Positions 1 through 8,197 of a DNA stretch of 64,000 bases are shown piece after piece. The translations under genes were made by a program, and so were the position numbers. The stretch's first letter is position 1; each line of letters begins with the position of its first letter. Source of the stretch: Lysinibacillus macroides (GTDB lineage: Bacteria > Bacillota > Bacilli > Bacillales_A > Planococcaceae); NCBI RefSeq assembly GCF_001281525.1, contig NZ_LGCI01000005.1:566554-630553 (forward strand). The letters are read 5' to 3'. The notes beneath the pieces were generated by a model. The model ran no database searches, was not told the origin of the DNA, and was given only the letters and a program-made list of their open reading frames with translations.

Positions 1-62
1 TTTGATAAGCAGGATTCGGTGAAATTCCGAAGCCGACAGTAATAGTCTGGATGAGAGAAGGT
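1..62 (+). promoter_or_regulatory. FMN riboswitch aptamer, copy 1 (3' part only)
   Basis: The window opens inside an RFN-type aptamer. The segment carries the conserved 3' half: the GATAAGCAGGATTCGGTG arm, the CCGAAGCCGACAGT block, and the closing CTGGATGAGAGAAGG. It matches the two complete copies that follow at an exact 202-base period. Its 5' half lies outside the window, so further copies upstream cannot be excluded. Confidence 0.9.
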
Positions 63-109
63 AAGCAAAAAAGCGACAGAAATGTGGCTTTATTTGACGA
101 TGCTTATTT

Positions 110-141
110 TGACCCCACAGTAAAATGTGGGGTCATTTTTT
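110..141 (+). terminator. Intrinsic terminator of riboswitch unit 1
   Basis: A perfect 10-bp stem (TGACCCCACA with TGTGGGGTCA) with a 6-base loop is followed by six T. A weaker hairpin at about 71-90, AAGC...GCTT closing on a GAAA loop, lies between aptamer and terminator and is a candidate antiterminator or spacer. Confidence 0.85.
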
Positions 142-150
142 AATTAAATA

Positions 151-263
151 AAGTCCTTCGGGGTCGGGTGCAAGTCCCAATCGGCGGTAAAGCCCGCGAG
201 CTTTTGATAAGCAGGATTCGGTGAAATTCCGAAGCCGACAGTAACAGTCTGGATGAGAGAAGG
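151..263 (+). promoter_or_regulatory. FMN riboswitch aptamer, copy 2 (complete)
   Basis: This is a full RFN element. It starts with CCTTCGGGGTCGGGTG, continues through CCCAATCGGCGGTAAAGCCCGCGAGC, and ends with GGATGAGAGAAGG. These are the conserved helix-junction segments of the FMN-binding aptamer known upstream of riboflavin genes in Firmicutes. It differs from copy 3 at only about three positions, so the duplication is recent or the copies are homogenised. Confidence 0.95.
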
Positions 264-311
264 TAGGCAAAAAAGCGACAGAAATGTGGCTTTATTTGAC
301 GATGCTAATTT

Positions 312-342
312 TGACCCCACAGTAGAATGTGAGGTCATTTTT
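312..342 (+). terminator. Intrinsic terminator of riboswitch unit 2 (one stem mismatch)
   Basis: The same stem as in unit 1 but the 3' arm reads TGTGAGGTCA, giving one C-A mismatch in the middle of the 10-bp helix, followed by five T. It should terminate less well than unit 1. Confidence 0.75.
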
Positions 343-352
343 AATTGAATAA

Positions 353-465
353 AAGTCCTTCGGGGTCGGGTGTAAGTCCCAATCGGCGGTAAAGCCCGCG
401 AGCTTTTGATAAGCAGGATTCGGTGAGATTCCGAAGCCGACAGTAATAGTCTGGATGAGAGAAGG
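353..465 (+). promoter_or_regulatory. FMN riboswitch aptamer, copy 3 (complete, next to ribD)
   Basis: Third RFN aptamer, 202 bases after copy 2 and nearly identical to it. The downstream expression platform is different from units 1 and 2: a small hairpin (AAACTAGC with GCTGGTTT, about 475-497) and then a terminator with an unrelated stem. This is the unit directly upstream of the ribD ribosome binding site. Confidence 0.95.
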
Positions 466-516
466 TAGGCAAAAAACTAGCGATTATGCTGGTTTATTTA
501 GTGATGCCTTTTCCGT

Positions 517-547
517 AAAAGCCCCTTATTTTAAGGCGGCTTTTTTA
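517..547 (+). terminator. Intrinsic terminator of riboswitch unit 3
   Basis: The stem AAAAGCC/GGCTTTT is extended by CCTT/AAGG across one mismatch and followed by a run of T. It ends about 8 bases before the AAAGGAGGTGATG ribosome binding site of ribD, the expected place for transcription attenuation of the rib operon. Confidence 0.85.
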
Positions 548-569
548 TTTTTTTAAAGGAGGTGATGAA

Positions 570-1601
570 ATGAATGACGAACAAATGATGCAATTTGCCT
601 TAAATTTGGCGAAAGCAGGAAGTAATCAAACTTCTCCCAATCCACTAGTTGGTTGTGTTATCACAAAAAATCAGGAGATTATCGGCTTTGGCGCACATCT
701 TAAAGCAGGTGAGGCACATGCCGAAATTAATGCGCTAAAAATTGCGGGGGAAAAAGCAAGGGGTGCGACGGTTTATGTCACACTTGAGCCTTGTAGTCAT
801 ATTGGACAAACTGGTCCCTGTGTGGAGGCACTTATTCAGGCACAGGTAGGACATGTCTTTATTGCAACGCTTGACCCGAATCCACTTGTTGCTGGGCAAG
901 GTGTTCGAAGGTTAAAGGAGGCGGGTATTACCGTAAGTGTAGGATTATGTGAGCATGAAGCAAGAGCATTAAATGAAGCATTTTTCTACTATATTTCGCA
1001 GCGCTTACCCTATGTGACATTAAAGCAAGCCATTTCACTAGATGGCAAAATTACTGCTGAAAAGGAGAAGCAAACAGCTATTACAGGTCGACAAGTTCAG
1101 GAGGATGTTCATAATGCACGTGCAATGCATGATGCTATTTTAGTTGGCTCAAACACTGTTTGTATTGATGATCCAAGTTTAACAAATCGGTTAGGTTCAT
1201 CAAAGAAGCAGCCGATTCGAGTTGTGATTGATCGAGCTGGCAATGTTCCCAGTTCGGCGAAACTATTGAACGATAACGTAGCTCCGACATGGCTTTTTAC
1301 AGCAAAGCCACGCGATTTTGCAAGTGCTCGTACATTTGTGCTGGAGGATTGTTCTTTGCATAATATTTTAAGAATACTAGCAGATGAGGGCATTATGACA
1401 GTATATGTTGAAGCTGGCTGTCAAATGGCGGATGCCTTTTTACAGCAACGACTTGTCCAAAAAATGATCCTATATATTGCTCCGAAATTATTGGGCGCTG
1501 AGGCACTGTCAATGGCAACGAAGGCTATACAAGGTGCATTTACATTTACGGGAGTTGAAAAAATAGGTGAGGATATTAAATTAACGCTAACGATGAAATG
1601 A
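570..1601 (+). CDS. ribD: Bifunctional riboflavin deaminase/reductase RibD
   Basis: Catalyses the second and third steps of riboflavin synthesis: deamination of the pyrimidine from GTP and reduction of its ribosyl side chain. The N-terminal deaminase domain shows the zinc site HAE at residues 50-52 and PCSHIGQTGPC with Cys75 and Cys84. From about residue 145 the reductase domain begins, with LKQAISLDGKI and the AILVGSNTV segment. At 343 residues it is a little short of the usual 360. AAAGGAGGTGATGAA precedes the ATG. First gene of the operon and directly controlled by the riboswitch array. Confidence 0.95.
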   Translation: MNDEQMMQFALNLAKAGSNQTSPNPLVGCVITKNQEIIGFGAHLKAGEAHAEINALKIAGEKARGATVYVTLEPCSHIGQTGPCVEALIQAQVGHVFIATLDPNPLVAGQGVRRLKEAGITVSVGLCEHEARALNEAFFYYISQRLPYVTLKQAISLDGKITAEKEKQTAITGRQVQEDVHNARAMHDAILVGSNTVCIDDPSLTNRLGSSKKQPIRVVIDRAGNVPSSAKLLNDNVAPTWLFTAKPRDFASARTFVLEDCSLHNILRILADEGIMTVYVEAGCQMADAFLQQRLVQKMILYIAPKLLGAEALSMATKAIQGAFTFTGVEKIGEDIKLTLTMK

Positions 1602-1610
1602 GGCGAGTAT

Positions 1611-2243
1611 TTGTTTACAGGAATTATTGAGGAGCTTGGGACGATTAAGCAAATAGCAAAAGGGCGAGAATCCGTTGTTTTGACGATTGGTGTACAAAAG
1701 ATTACGCATGATTTGAACATTGGCGATAGCATTGCTGTTAACGGCGTATGTTTAACGGTCACAAGCTTTACCACTACGAAATTTACGGCTGACGTAATGC
1801 CAGAAACAGTACGTGCAACAGCCCTTTCGCAATTACAAATAGGTGCTGCGGTTAATATAGAGCGTGCCATGCTTGCCAATGGACGATTTGGCGGACATTT
1901 TGTATCAGGGCATATTGATGAAGTAGGAACGATTTTGCGTAAACGTCCGTTTGCCAATGCGGTTTATTTTGATATAAGAATTTCTCGAGAGGCGAGTGCA
2001 TTATGCATACCCCGTGGCTCAATTGCGATTGATGGCATTAGCTTAACCATTTTTGATGTACAAAAAGAGCTTGTTACAGTATCTATTATTCCGCATACAT
2101 TTAGTGAAACAACACTTGGTTTTAAGCGGGAAGGGGACGTTGTGAATATCGAAACAGATATGCTAGGAAAGTATATTGCGAAACAGTTACAGGCGAAATC
2201 AACAACATTAACAGCAGATTTTTTACAACAATATGGATTTTAA
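1611..2243 (+). CDS. ribE: Riboflavin synthase alpha chain
   Basis: Dismutates two molecules of 6,7-dimethyl-8-ribityllumazine to riboflavin. The protein starts with the diagnostic MFTGIIEE and contains two lumazine-binding repeats, the first with NGVCLTV and the second with DGISLTI. MFTGIIEE is read from a TTG start, which is supported by the invariant N terminus although the ribosome binding site is weak (GAGGCGAG). It lies 9 bases after ribD, in the same operon. In Bacillus subtilis this gene is called ribE or ribB. Confidence 0.95.
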   Translation: MFTGIIEELGTIKQIAKGRESVVLTIGVQKITHDLNIGDSIAVNGVCLTVTSFTTTKFTADVMPETVRATALSQLQIGAAVNIERAMLANGRFGGHFVSGHIDEVGTILRKRPFANAVYFDIRISREASALCIPRGSIAIDGISLTIFDVQKELVTVSIIPHTFSETTLGFKREGDVVNIETDMLGKYIAKQLQAKSTTLTADFLQQYGF

Positions 2244-2254
2244 GGGGGGATACT

Positions 2255-3442
2255 ATGTTTAACACTATTGAAGAGGCAGTAGCTGATTTAAAACAGGGAA
2301 AGGTAATTATTGTTGTCGATGATGAGAATCGTGAAAATGAAGGAGATTTTGTTGTATTAGCGGAATATGCAACACCAGAGGTTATTAATTTTATGGCTAC
2401 ATATGGGAAAGGGCTAATATGTACCCCTGTTAGTGCACAAATAGCGCAATCGCTAAAGCTAGCTCCGATGGTTCAATATAATACAGACAATCATCAAACA
2501 GCCTTTACAGTAAGTATTGATCATATGGACACGACGACGGGGATTAGTGCATTTCAGCGGGCATTAACGATTGAAAAAATGCTGGATGAGCATGCACAGC
2601 CACAGCACTTTCGTCGCCCAGGTCATATTTTTCCATTAATTGCGCAGGACAATGGCGTTCTTGCAAGACCTGGACATACAGAAGCAGCCGTTGATTTAGC
2701 CATGCTTTGTGGCAGTAAGCAAGCGGGTGTTATTTGCGAAATTATGAATGAGGACGGTACAATGGCTCGCCTCCCGCAATTAAAAGAACTGGTACAAAAT
2801 TTTGATATGAAGCTGATTACGATTGAAAGCTTAATCCAATATCGCCTTGAAAAGGAGCAGGTTATTTCACGTGAGGCAAACATTCAGCTCCCATCCCATT
2901 ATGGTGACTTTACAATGATTGGCTATACGAACGCTATTGACACTAAGGAGCATGTTGCGATTATAAAAGGAGATTTACAGCATGTCACAGCACCCCTTAT
3001 TCGTATTCACTCGGAATGTTTAACAGGTGATATTTTTGGCTCCAAACGCTGTGACTGTGGTGCACAGCTCCAAACAGCGCTTGCGACGATTGAGCAGGAA
3101 GGAGTAGGGGCAGTTCTTTATATGCGACAGGAGGGACGTGGTATAGGCTTATTAAATAAATTAAAAGCCTATGAATTACAGGAGCAGGGCTATGATACGG
3201 TAGAGGCAAATGAAATGCTTGGCTTTGCGAGTGAACTGCGTGATTACAGTTTATGTGCACAAATGCTAAAGGATTTGGGTGTCACAACTATTCGTTTAAT
3301 GACGAATAATCCTGATAAAGTAGCACAGCTTGAACGATACGGTATTACAGTGGTGGAGCGTGTACCACTTATCGCTGGTTTAGTAGCAGAAAATGCTCAT
3401 TATATGGATACAAAAAAAGAAAAAATGGCGCATTTATTATAG
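2255..3442 (+). CDS. ribBA: Bifunctional DHBP synthase / GTP cyclohydrolase II RibBA
   Basis: Supplies both precursors of riboflavin. Residues 1 to about 200 form the 3,4-dihydroxy-2-butanone 4-phosphate synthase domain, with [12 protein letters not shown] and the RPGHIFPL and [11 protein letters not shown] segments. Residues from about 205 form GTP cyclohydrolase II, with the zinc cysteines in [18 protein letters not shown] and the RQEGRGIGL motif. The length of 395 is normal. GGGGGGATACT precedes the ATG and the gap after ribE is 11 bases. Confidence 0.95.
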   Translation: MFNTIEEAVADLKQGKVIIVVDDENRENEGDFVVLAEYATPEVINFMATYGKGLICTPVSAQIAQSLKLAPMVQYNTDNHQTAFTVSIDHMDTTTGISAFQRALTIEKMLDEHAQPQHFRRPGHIFPLIAQDNGVLARPGHTEAAVDLAMLCGSKQAGVICEIMNEDGTMARLPQLKELVQNFDMKLITIESLIQYRLEKEQVISREANIQLPSHYGDFTMIGYTNAIDTKEHVAIIKGDLQHVTAPLIRIHSECLTGDIFGSKRCDCGAQLQTALATIEQEGVGAVLYMRQEGRGIGLLNKLKAYELQEQGYDTVEANEMLGFASELRDYSLCAQMLKDLGVTTIRLMTNNPDKVAQLERYGITVVERVPLIAGLVAENAHYMDTKKEKMAHLL

Positions 3443-3454
3443 GGGGAATGAAGT

Positions 3455-3919
3455 ATGGTCAAAACATTGGAAGCACAACTTGTAGGTACAGGATTAAAGA
3501 TAGGGATTGTCGTTGGACGTTTTAATGAGTTTATTAATGATAAATTATTAGCAGGTGCTATTGATGGCTTAAAGCGTCATGGTGTAGAGGACAATACAAT
3601 TGAAGTTGCTTGGGTGCCGGGCGCATTTGAAGTGCCCTTTATAGCGAAAAAAATGGCAGAATCCCAAAAATACGATGCTGTTATTGGGCTTGGTACGGTT
3701 ATCCGTGGAGCAACAACGCACTATGATTATGTCTGTAATGAAGCAGCAAAAGGGATTGCGAGTGTGGGCTTACAAACAGGTGTACCAACGATTTTTGGCA
3801 TTGTCACAACAGAAACGATTGAGCAAGCCATCGAGCGAGCTGGTACAAAGGCAGGCAATAAAGGCTATGATGCTGCTATTGCTGCTATTGAGATGGCAAA
3901 TTTAACGAAAATAGTATAA
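3455..3919 (+). CDS. ribH: Lumazine synthase RibH
   Basis: Condenses the RibA-derived and RibB-derived products to 6,7-dimethyl-8-ribityllumazine. The 154-residue protein shows the family features GRFNEFI, the VPGAFEVP loop, the [22 protein letters not shown] active-site region and the [17 protein letters not shown] stretch. AGGGGGAATGAAGT precedes the ATG. It is the last gene of the rib operon, 12 bases after ribBA. Confidence 0.95.
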   Translation: MVKTLEAQLVGTGLKIGIVVGRFNEFINDKLLAGAIDGLKRHGVEDNTIEVAWVPGAFEVPFIAKKMAESQKYDAVIGLGTVIRGATTHYDYVCNEAAKGIASVGLQTGVPTIFGIVTTETIEQAIERAGTKAGNKGYDAAIAAIEMANLTKIV

Positions 3920-3947
3920 GAGATTTTGCAATAATCCACTAGTTTAT

Positions 3948-3985
3948 AGAGGCTCTAATTTGATTGAGAGAGTCTCTCTTTCTTC
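3948..3985 (+). terminator. Probable terminator of the rib operon
   Basis: A 9-bp stem, AGAGGCTCT with AGAGTCTCT including one G-U pair, is followed by a T-rich tail (CTTTCTTCT). It sits 29 bases after the ribH stop. Confidence 0.6.
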
Positions 3986-4227
3986 TATAGAAGTGAATAG
4001 AAGAAGGACATTTGATATAGCTTAAGTGTCTAGCTGTGATGACCAATAGATTGCTTAATCGTTTTAATGGTTTCTTTCAGTGCTATAGCTTAGCTTTCTC
4101 CAATCCTATGTTTTAAAGCCTACACACTAAATAATTTCGATTCATCAACGATATAATCATTATACATGTAATAATCTTTCAATAAAGGAAAATAGATATA
4201 TTTTACTAAAAAGTGGAGGGATAACAT
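3986..4227. other. Intergenic stretch with a possible gene relic
   Basis: No intact gene is visible. On the minus strand around 4033-4095 a stop-terminated stretch reads ALKETIKTIKQSIGHHS, which looks like the C-terminal helix of a lost protein, but I cannot assign a family. The end of the stretch holds the GTGGAGGG ribosome binding site of the next gene. An AT-rich region around 4150-4200 may hold its promoter; I cannot name the boxes with confidence. Confidence 0.3.
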
Positions 4228-4848
4228 GTGCATATTAGATTTAATCCGATTGGTAATTTAGGAGCAGTGTCTACATTTCAAGTACAGCAAAGTCAAAAAA
4301 CATTTACAGTTGAAGCAGAGGAGACGGATCCTAAGCAGGCTGAAATTGAAACATCACGTAAGAAATATGCGGAAATGATACAATCCTGCAATGCTATTGA
4401 TCAGGGAGCCACACCAAAGCAGCTTGTAAATACTCAAACAAATGCTATCTGTATTGAGTATGGGGTTTATTATCATCTAGGAACAATCAATGGCAAGCCC
4501 CTAAATGGCACAGCATTAACAGGTGGTGGCTTTAACTCAAATTTTAGCCCGATGATTTGGAAGTCAGAGCCTGGCACAAGAGTAACACCAGAACAAGAAG
4601 CAGCACTGAGAAGGCATAAGTCTTATTCACAAGCTGAACGTCAAGGCGCAAATGAGCTTGTTCATGTCTTGATGACACTTAAACGTTTAGGAGATGGTGG
4701 TTCCCTAGCTACTATCAATAAAGATGCCATGTTTATGCAGAATTTTTCGAGATTCGCTAAAGGAGTAGGACTCGATATTAGTAAGCCCTTCACCATTAAC
4801 GGCAAATTATTTAGCTATTCAAAAGGCTCATTACAAGCAGTGGAGTAA
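4228..4848 (+). CDS. Uncharacterised protein, family B (chromosomal copy)
   Basis: I do not recognise a named family. The 206-residue protein has no signal peptide or membrane segment. It shares a clear pattern with three proteins of the mobile element (41084, 41885 and 42918): an N-terminal F-x2-I-x-NLG-x-V/A-x2-FQ segment, then GVYYHLG, NGKPLNG, GGGFNSNFSP, an RQ-ANEL helix, and a C-terminal KPFTINGK segment. The start is GTG, chosen because GTGGAGGG lies 7 bases upstream and the overlapping ATG at 4226 leads to an early stop. The gene stands between the rib operon and another unknown protein. Function unknown. Confidence 0.85.
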   Translation: MHIRFNPIGNLGAVSTFQVQQSQKTFTVEAEETDPKQAEIETSRKKYAEMIQSCNAIDQGATPKQLVNTQTNAICIEYGVYYHLGTINGKPLNGTALTGGGFNSNFSPMIWKSEPGTRVTPEQEAALRRHKSYSQAERQGANELVHVLMTLKRLGDGGSLATINKDAMFMQNFSRFAKGVGLDISKPFTINGKLFSYSKGSLQAVE

Positions 4849-4888
4849 TAAGAATTTAAGTAGAAAATTTGAGGAGGGCGTTGTACGA

Positions 4889-5599
4889 TTGAAAATTACT
4901 TCTTTATCACAGCTAGAAACGAAGCCTGTTTACACAACAGCTAAACACCAACAAAAAGAGCGTTCAGCCTATGGAACAGAGACCTATAGCCATAGCCAAG
5001 CAGCGAATCCGTTATCGAATTACACACCCAATGAAGTTGGTAAACAAGCTACTGTCCAGTCAGCTCCCTTGTATCTAAATAATTTAGCAACACCTGATTG
5101 GGATATAATACCGACTAAGGGGAAGCAAGCACCACCACCGGATGAATTGATCGCTCAAATGAAAGACATAGTGCTAAAAAATGTATTAGCTGACAAAACG
5201 ACACCTATTCGACAGATCGAGGTCTTACTTGCTCAATATATTTCACCTGTATCACCTGACCGCAAAGCCCTATATCAAAAGGCTATGAAAGCTATCAAGC
5301 AATTTGAAGCAGAAAAGAAAGAGAATGCAACACCTCTCGGAGAATTGTCGCTTGTGACCCATCTAAATAACATGGATTTTGGAACGGAGAAAAACATAGC
5401 GATGTCTGCTAATGGAATCATTAAGCCAGTTATGAATTCTCTAGGTGGCTATGACTATGAGGTTGTTGTTGGAGGGCAGACATTATTAACAAGCACAAAT
5501 GGCAATTGGGATTATGTTATGACACCTGCTGAACAGCAAAAAAGGGATGAATTTTATAAAATATATTGGTCGTTTGTGGATCAGGCGAGGAATGAGTAA
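4889..5599 (+). CDS. Uncharacterised 236-residue protein
   Basis: Not recognised. The first 75 residues are polar and low in complexity (probably disordered), followed by a helical stretch at about 85-150 with many Lys and Glu, and a C-terminal part with GGYDYEVVVGGQTLL that looks like beta structure. There is no signal peptide or membrane span. The TTG start is preceded by GAGGAGGG. It follows the family B gene by 40 bases on the same strand, so the two are probably co-transcribed. Both lack a leader and both begin with a short hydrophobic M-K-I-T or M-H-I-R stretch and a polar N-terminal region. Confidence 0.75.
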   Translation: MKITSLSQLETKPVYTTAKHQQKERSAYGTETYSHSQAANPLSNYTPNEVGKQATVQSAPLYLNNLATPDWDIIPTKGKQAPPPDELIAQMKDIVLKNVLADKTTPIRQIEVLLAQYISPVSPDRKALYQKAMKAIKQFEAEKKENATPLGELSLVTHLNNMDFGTEKNIAMSANGIIKPVMNSLGGYDYEVVVGGQTLLTSTNGNWDYVMTPAEQQKRDEFYKIYWSFVDQARNE

Positions 5600-5614
5600 A
5601 AAATAGTCGATCCT

Positions 5615-5662
5615 AAAATACCCTCAAAAGTTAGTGGGGAAATCTAACTTTGAGGGTATTTT
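5615..5662. terminator. Bidirectional terminator
   Basis: A long stem (AAAATACCCTCAAAAGTTAG against CTAACTTTGAGGGTATTTT, with one unpaired base) lies between the convergent genes ending at 5599 and 5667. T-rich ends on both strands suit termination in both directions. Confidence 0.85.
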
Positions 5663-5666
5663 CTAC

Positions 5667-6362
5667 TTATGCTGGATTGATAGAAACCTTGCGCATACTG
5701 GCTGTAATCACAAGATAAAGTAATATGCTAAAAAGAAGTAAGGCACCCATGAGTGCTGCAATAGATGATGCTGTTAGGAAGTCAAATAGTGGAGAATACC
5801 ATTCAAAAATAATTGTTACAATCGGAATAAGCGTAAGCAATCCAAGAAAACTATAGCCCCCTAGTATACCTAAACGATAAAAAACAACGTTGAGGAGCAA
5901 GCCAGAGCTAAGGCAGAACAAAAGTAGAACTGTATCTAATGCCATCATTTGTAAAAATGAAGGAGAAGTATCAAACAATAAAGCCGGATGAATGATAATA
6001 ATATCTTTTACACTTAATAAGTTGGAAATAGAAGAAACAGTTTTATGTGTACAAGCAATAATCAAAGCACCTAGAACGCTCCAGCTAATAAAAAAGAGTC
6101 CTATATTTACCATATATTGTTGGCGACTGATACCAAGCTTTAAAAAATAAGGCAAGGTTTTATTTAAAAACTTGGCTGCCATCGAGCTATAAAAAATATA
6201 GACGGGGATTGAGATTGTGATAGCAAAAGATACAAATTGACCAAAGAACGTATCTAAGAAAAATGATAAGAGAATAATTGAAAATAAAATGCTCCAAAAA
6301 ATAATATTCTGTTTCTTATAGCTTTGAAATAGAATATAAAAACTGCCTTTTAGTGTAGTCAT
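5667..6362 (-). CDS. ABC exporter membrane subunit of a YtrA-type operon
   Basis: A 231-residue, strongly hydrophobic protein with about six membrane spans and a short basic N terminus (KGSFYILFQSYKKQN). It overlaps the stop of the ATPase gene by 4 bases, so the two are translationally coupled. Organisation GntR regulator, ATPase, membrane protein matches the ytrA-type operons of Bacillus. Substrates of these exporters are poorly known; several respond to cell-wall antibiotics. The specific substrate here cannot be told from sequence. Confidence 0.8.
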   Translation of the reverse strand: MTTLKGSFYILFQSYKKQNIIFWSILFSIILLSFFLDTFFGQFVSFAITISIPVYIFYSSMAAKFLNKTLPYFLKLGISRQQYMVNIGLFFISWSVLGALIIACTHKTVSSISNLLSVKDIIIIHPALLFDTSPSFLQMMALDTVLLLFCLSSGLLLNVVFYRLGILGGYSFLGLLTLIPIVTIIFEWYSPLFDFLTASSIAALMGALLLFSILLYLVITASMRKVSINPA

Positions 6363-7225
6363 TTACCTGACCTCGCCTTCTGTTTACTTAAATACACCAG
6401 CATATCTTGTAGAGAAACCGATTCAAGCGTTACGTTGTAACCTTCGATTGGATGACCCCCCGTGTGGACAATGGCAGTCATTTCTTGCATAAACATGTGC
6501 TGATCAATAATTTCTAAGTCAACAATAGCCGCTGCAACATCAGTGGCATTTCCCTTAACCGCAACAATATGCTTATGCCATTCGTCAGTCGTCTTTTGAA
6601 GCAAGAGCTGGCCTTCTTGTAAGATAAAGATTTCCTCAAATAGCTCACTGGCTTCATCAATTAGATGTGTCGATAAAATATATAAACGAGGGTTATCAAT
6701 TTGCTGGTCGATTAACAAATCATAAAACATGCTGCGTGCTGCCACATCTAAGCCAATATAAGGCTCATCAAAAATAGTAATAGCCGCATTACTCGCAAAG
6801 CCTGTAATAATACCGAGTGCGGATACCATACCTTTTGATAAACTGCGCACTTTCTCCTTTGGATTTAATGCAAATACTTGCAGCAATCTCTGTGCAAGCT
6901 GCTCATCCCATTTTGGATAGAAAAAGCTATTTGCCTTTAAGGCTTGCGCAATGGTCATCTCCTCTTGAAAGTTGCCACTCTCAGCGATAAAGCAAATATC
7001 ACGTAAAGTAGAAGGGGTGTTGAAAACATTGTCCCCATTGACTAAAATTGTGCCATCTGTTGTAGCTATAAGTCCTGCTAAAAGATTTAAAAAGGTCGTT
7101 TTACCAGCACCATTATGACCTAAAAATCCAATAATCTTTGGGCCTTCCATTGTAAACGTGATATTTTTTAAAACAGTTTTATGCTTATAGGATTTCACAA
7201 CATCCCTTACCTCAATTTTCATCAT
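6359..7225 (-). CDS. ABC transporter ATP-binding protein, YtrB-like
   Basis: A 288-residue ATPase. Walker A is GHNGAGKTT at about residues 36-44, the signature appears as a variant RSLSKGM near 137, and Walker B with the catalytic Glu is ITIFDEPYIGLD at about 160. The H-loop is STHLIDEA. The C-terminal about 80 residues form the extra domain usual in this subfamily. It overlaps the gntR gene by 4 bases and the membrane subunit by 4 bases, a compact three-gene operon. Confidence 0.9.
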   Translation of the reverse strand: MMKIEVRDVVKSYKHKTVLKNITFTMEGPKIIGFLGHNGAGKTTFLNLLAGLIATTDGTILVNGDNVFNTPSTLRDICFIAESGNFQEEMTIAQALKANSFFYPKWDEQLAQRLLQVFALNPKEKVRSLSKGMVSALGIITGFASNAAITIFDEPYIGLDVAARSMFYDLLIDQQIDNPRLYILSTHLIDEASELFEEIFILQEGQLLLQKTTDEWHKHIVAVKGNATDVAAAIVDLEIIDQHMFMQEMTAIVHTGGHPIEGYNVTLESVSLQDMLVYLSKQKARSGK

Positions 7226-7596
7226 AATCCTCCCTCTAGCATTTTTTGTAATTCTTCAACTGTAATACCTAGACGTCGGGCCTCCTTTTTTAATGGTCCA
7301 ATATGCTGGTGCAAGAAATTTCCTTTACGCTCAGCAATTAAAATACTCCTGGCATCTGGGTGTACAAACATACCAACACCTCTTTTTTTATAAATAACAC
7401 CTTTATCCACTAACTCGTTCACACCTTTCCCAGCAGTAGCAGGGTTAATCTGGTATTCCTTAGCAAATTCATTTGTGGAGGGAATGCGATCTTCAGGCTG
7501 TAACTGTCCATCTAAAATAGCATTCTCAACTCTTTCGCGAATTTGTTGGAAAATAGGCTTCTCATTATTAAAAGAATGAATCGCAATCCACCTCAC
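7222..7596 (-). CDS. GntR-family repressor, YtrA subfamily
   Basis: A 124-residue regulator with a winged-helix GntR domain (PIFQQIRERVENAIL, then STNEFAKEYQINPATAGKGVNELVDKGV) and the short C-terminal dimerisation tail typical of YtrA, with no ligand-binding domain. The annotated start is GTG at 7596, but AGGTGG lies inside the first codons, so translation may begin a few codons later. A near-palindrome lies directly upstream. It probably represses its own operon with the ABC exporter. Confidence 0.85.
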   Translation of the reverse strand: MRWIAIHSFNNEKPIFQQIRERVENAILDGQLQPEDRIPSTNEFAKEYQINPATAGKGVNELVDKGVIYKKRGVGMFVHPDARSILIAERKGNFLHQHIGPLKKEARRLGITVEELQKMLEGGL

Positions 7597-7604
7597 TGTT
7601 CATT

Positions 7605-7628
7605 GGTTAATTACTTATGTAACTAACC
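7605..7628. promoter_or_regulatory. Probable operator of the GntR/YtrA-type regulator
   Basis: GGTTAATTAC and GTAACTAACC form an inverted repeat (9 of 10 positions) around a 4-base centre, 9 bases upstream of the regulator gene. YtrA-type repressors bind such inverted repeats at their own promoters; assignment to this protein is inference. Confidence 0.6.
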
Positions 7629-7864
7629 ATATAACGTTGAGCTTTTTTTGTCAATAAAATATTTAGCGAAGCAGATATATGTAGGTGATGTTTCTTTATG
7701 ATTAAAAATGGTTATAAAATCTTAAAGAATAGCACGAATAGAAACTTTTACCACCGCAAAATATTATCGAAAATATTAAATGATAGGATAGTAGCTCCAT
7801 GTTTGCATATATGCGTTAAAAGTGCTGTGCATATACTGACGGTAAAGGGGGGAGGTGAGCTTTT

Positions 7865-8116
7865 ATGAGAATTAACTGGAAGGTTCGTCTTCAACATATA
7901 CCATTTTTACTGGGGCTATTTTCACTATTACTCTTACTAGCACAGCAGGTAGCAGCTATTTTTGGCTATGAATTAACAAACGCAATGGGAGATCAAATTT
8001 CTTCTATTTTTAATACAATTTTATCCATTCTTGTGTTACTAGGTGTAGTAGTAGATCCAACAACAAAGGGCACGAGTGATAGTGAACGGGCTTTAATGTA
8101 TCGGAGGCCAAGATAA
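7865..8116 (+). CDS. Phi LC3-type holin-like protein, orphan
   Basis: An 83-residue protein with the INWKVRL start, two membrane segments (about 13-33 and 52-70) and the C-terminal DPTTKGTSDSERAL-Y signature typical of the phage phiLC3 holin family. In phages it forms membrane holes that release the endolysin. No endolysin or other phage gene is found beside it, so it is a phage relic or a domesticated holin. GGGGAGGTGAGC precedes the ATG. Confidence 0.85.
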   Translation: MRINWKVRLQHIPFLLGLFSLLLLLAQQVAAIFGYELTNAMGDQISSIFNTILSILVLLGVVVDPTTKGTSDSERALMYRRPR

Positions 8117-8135
8117 AATAAACGAAAAGTGTAAT

Positions 8136-8163
8136 TTTACAACCAGTCTGTATATGTTATAAT
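8136..8163 (+). promoter_or_regulatory. SigA-type promoter before the DUF2339 gene
   Basis: TTTACA at 8136-8141 and TATAAT at 8158-8163 are 16 bases apart, 34 bases before the start codon, in a gap between two genes. Confidence 0.7.
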
Positions 8164-8197
8164 GTTAAAAAATTGATAGAGTAGGGAGGGTGATTGC

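Noticed and set aside
144-338. 64-codon minus-strand frame in the riboswitch array
   Set aside because: It lies opposite two highly structured RFN elements and repeats with them; no coding signal.
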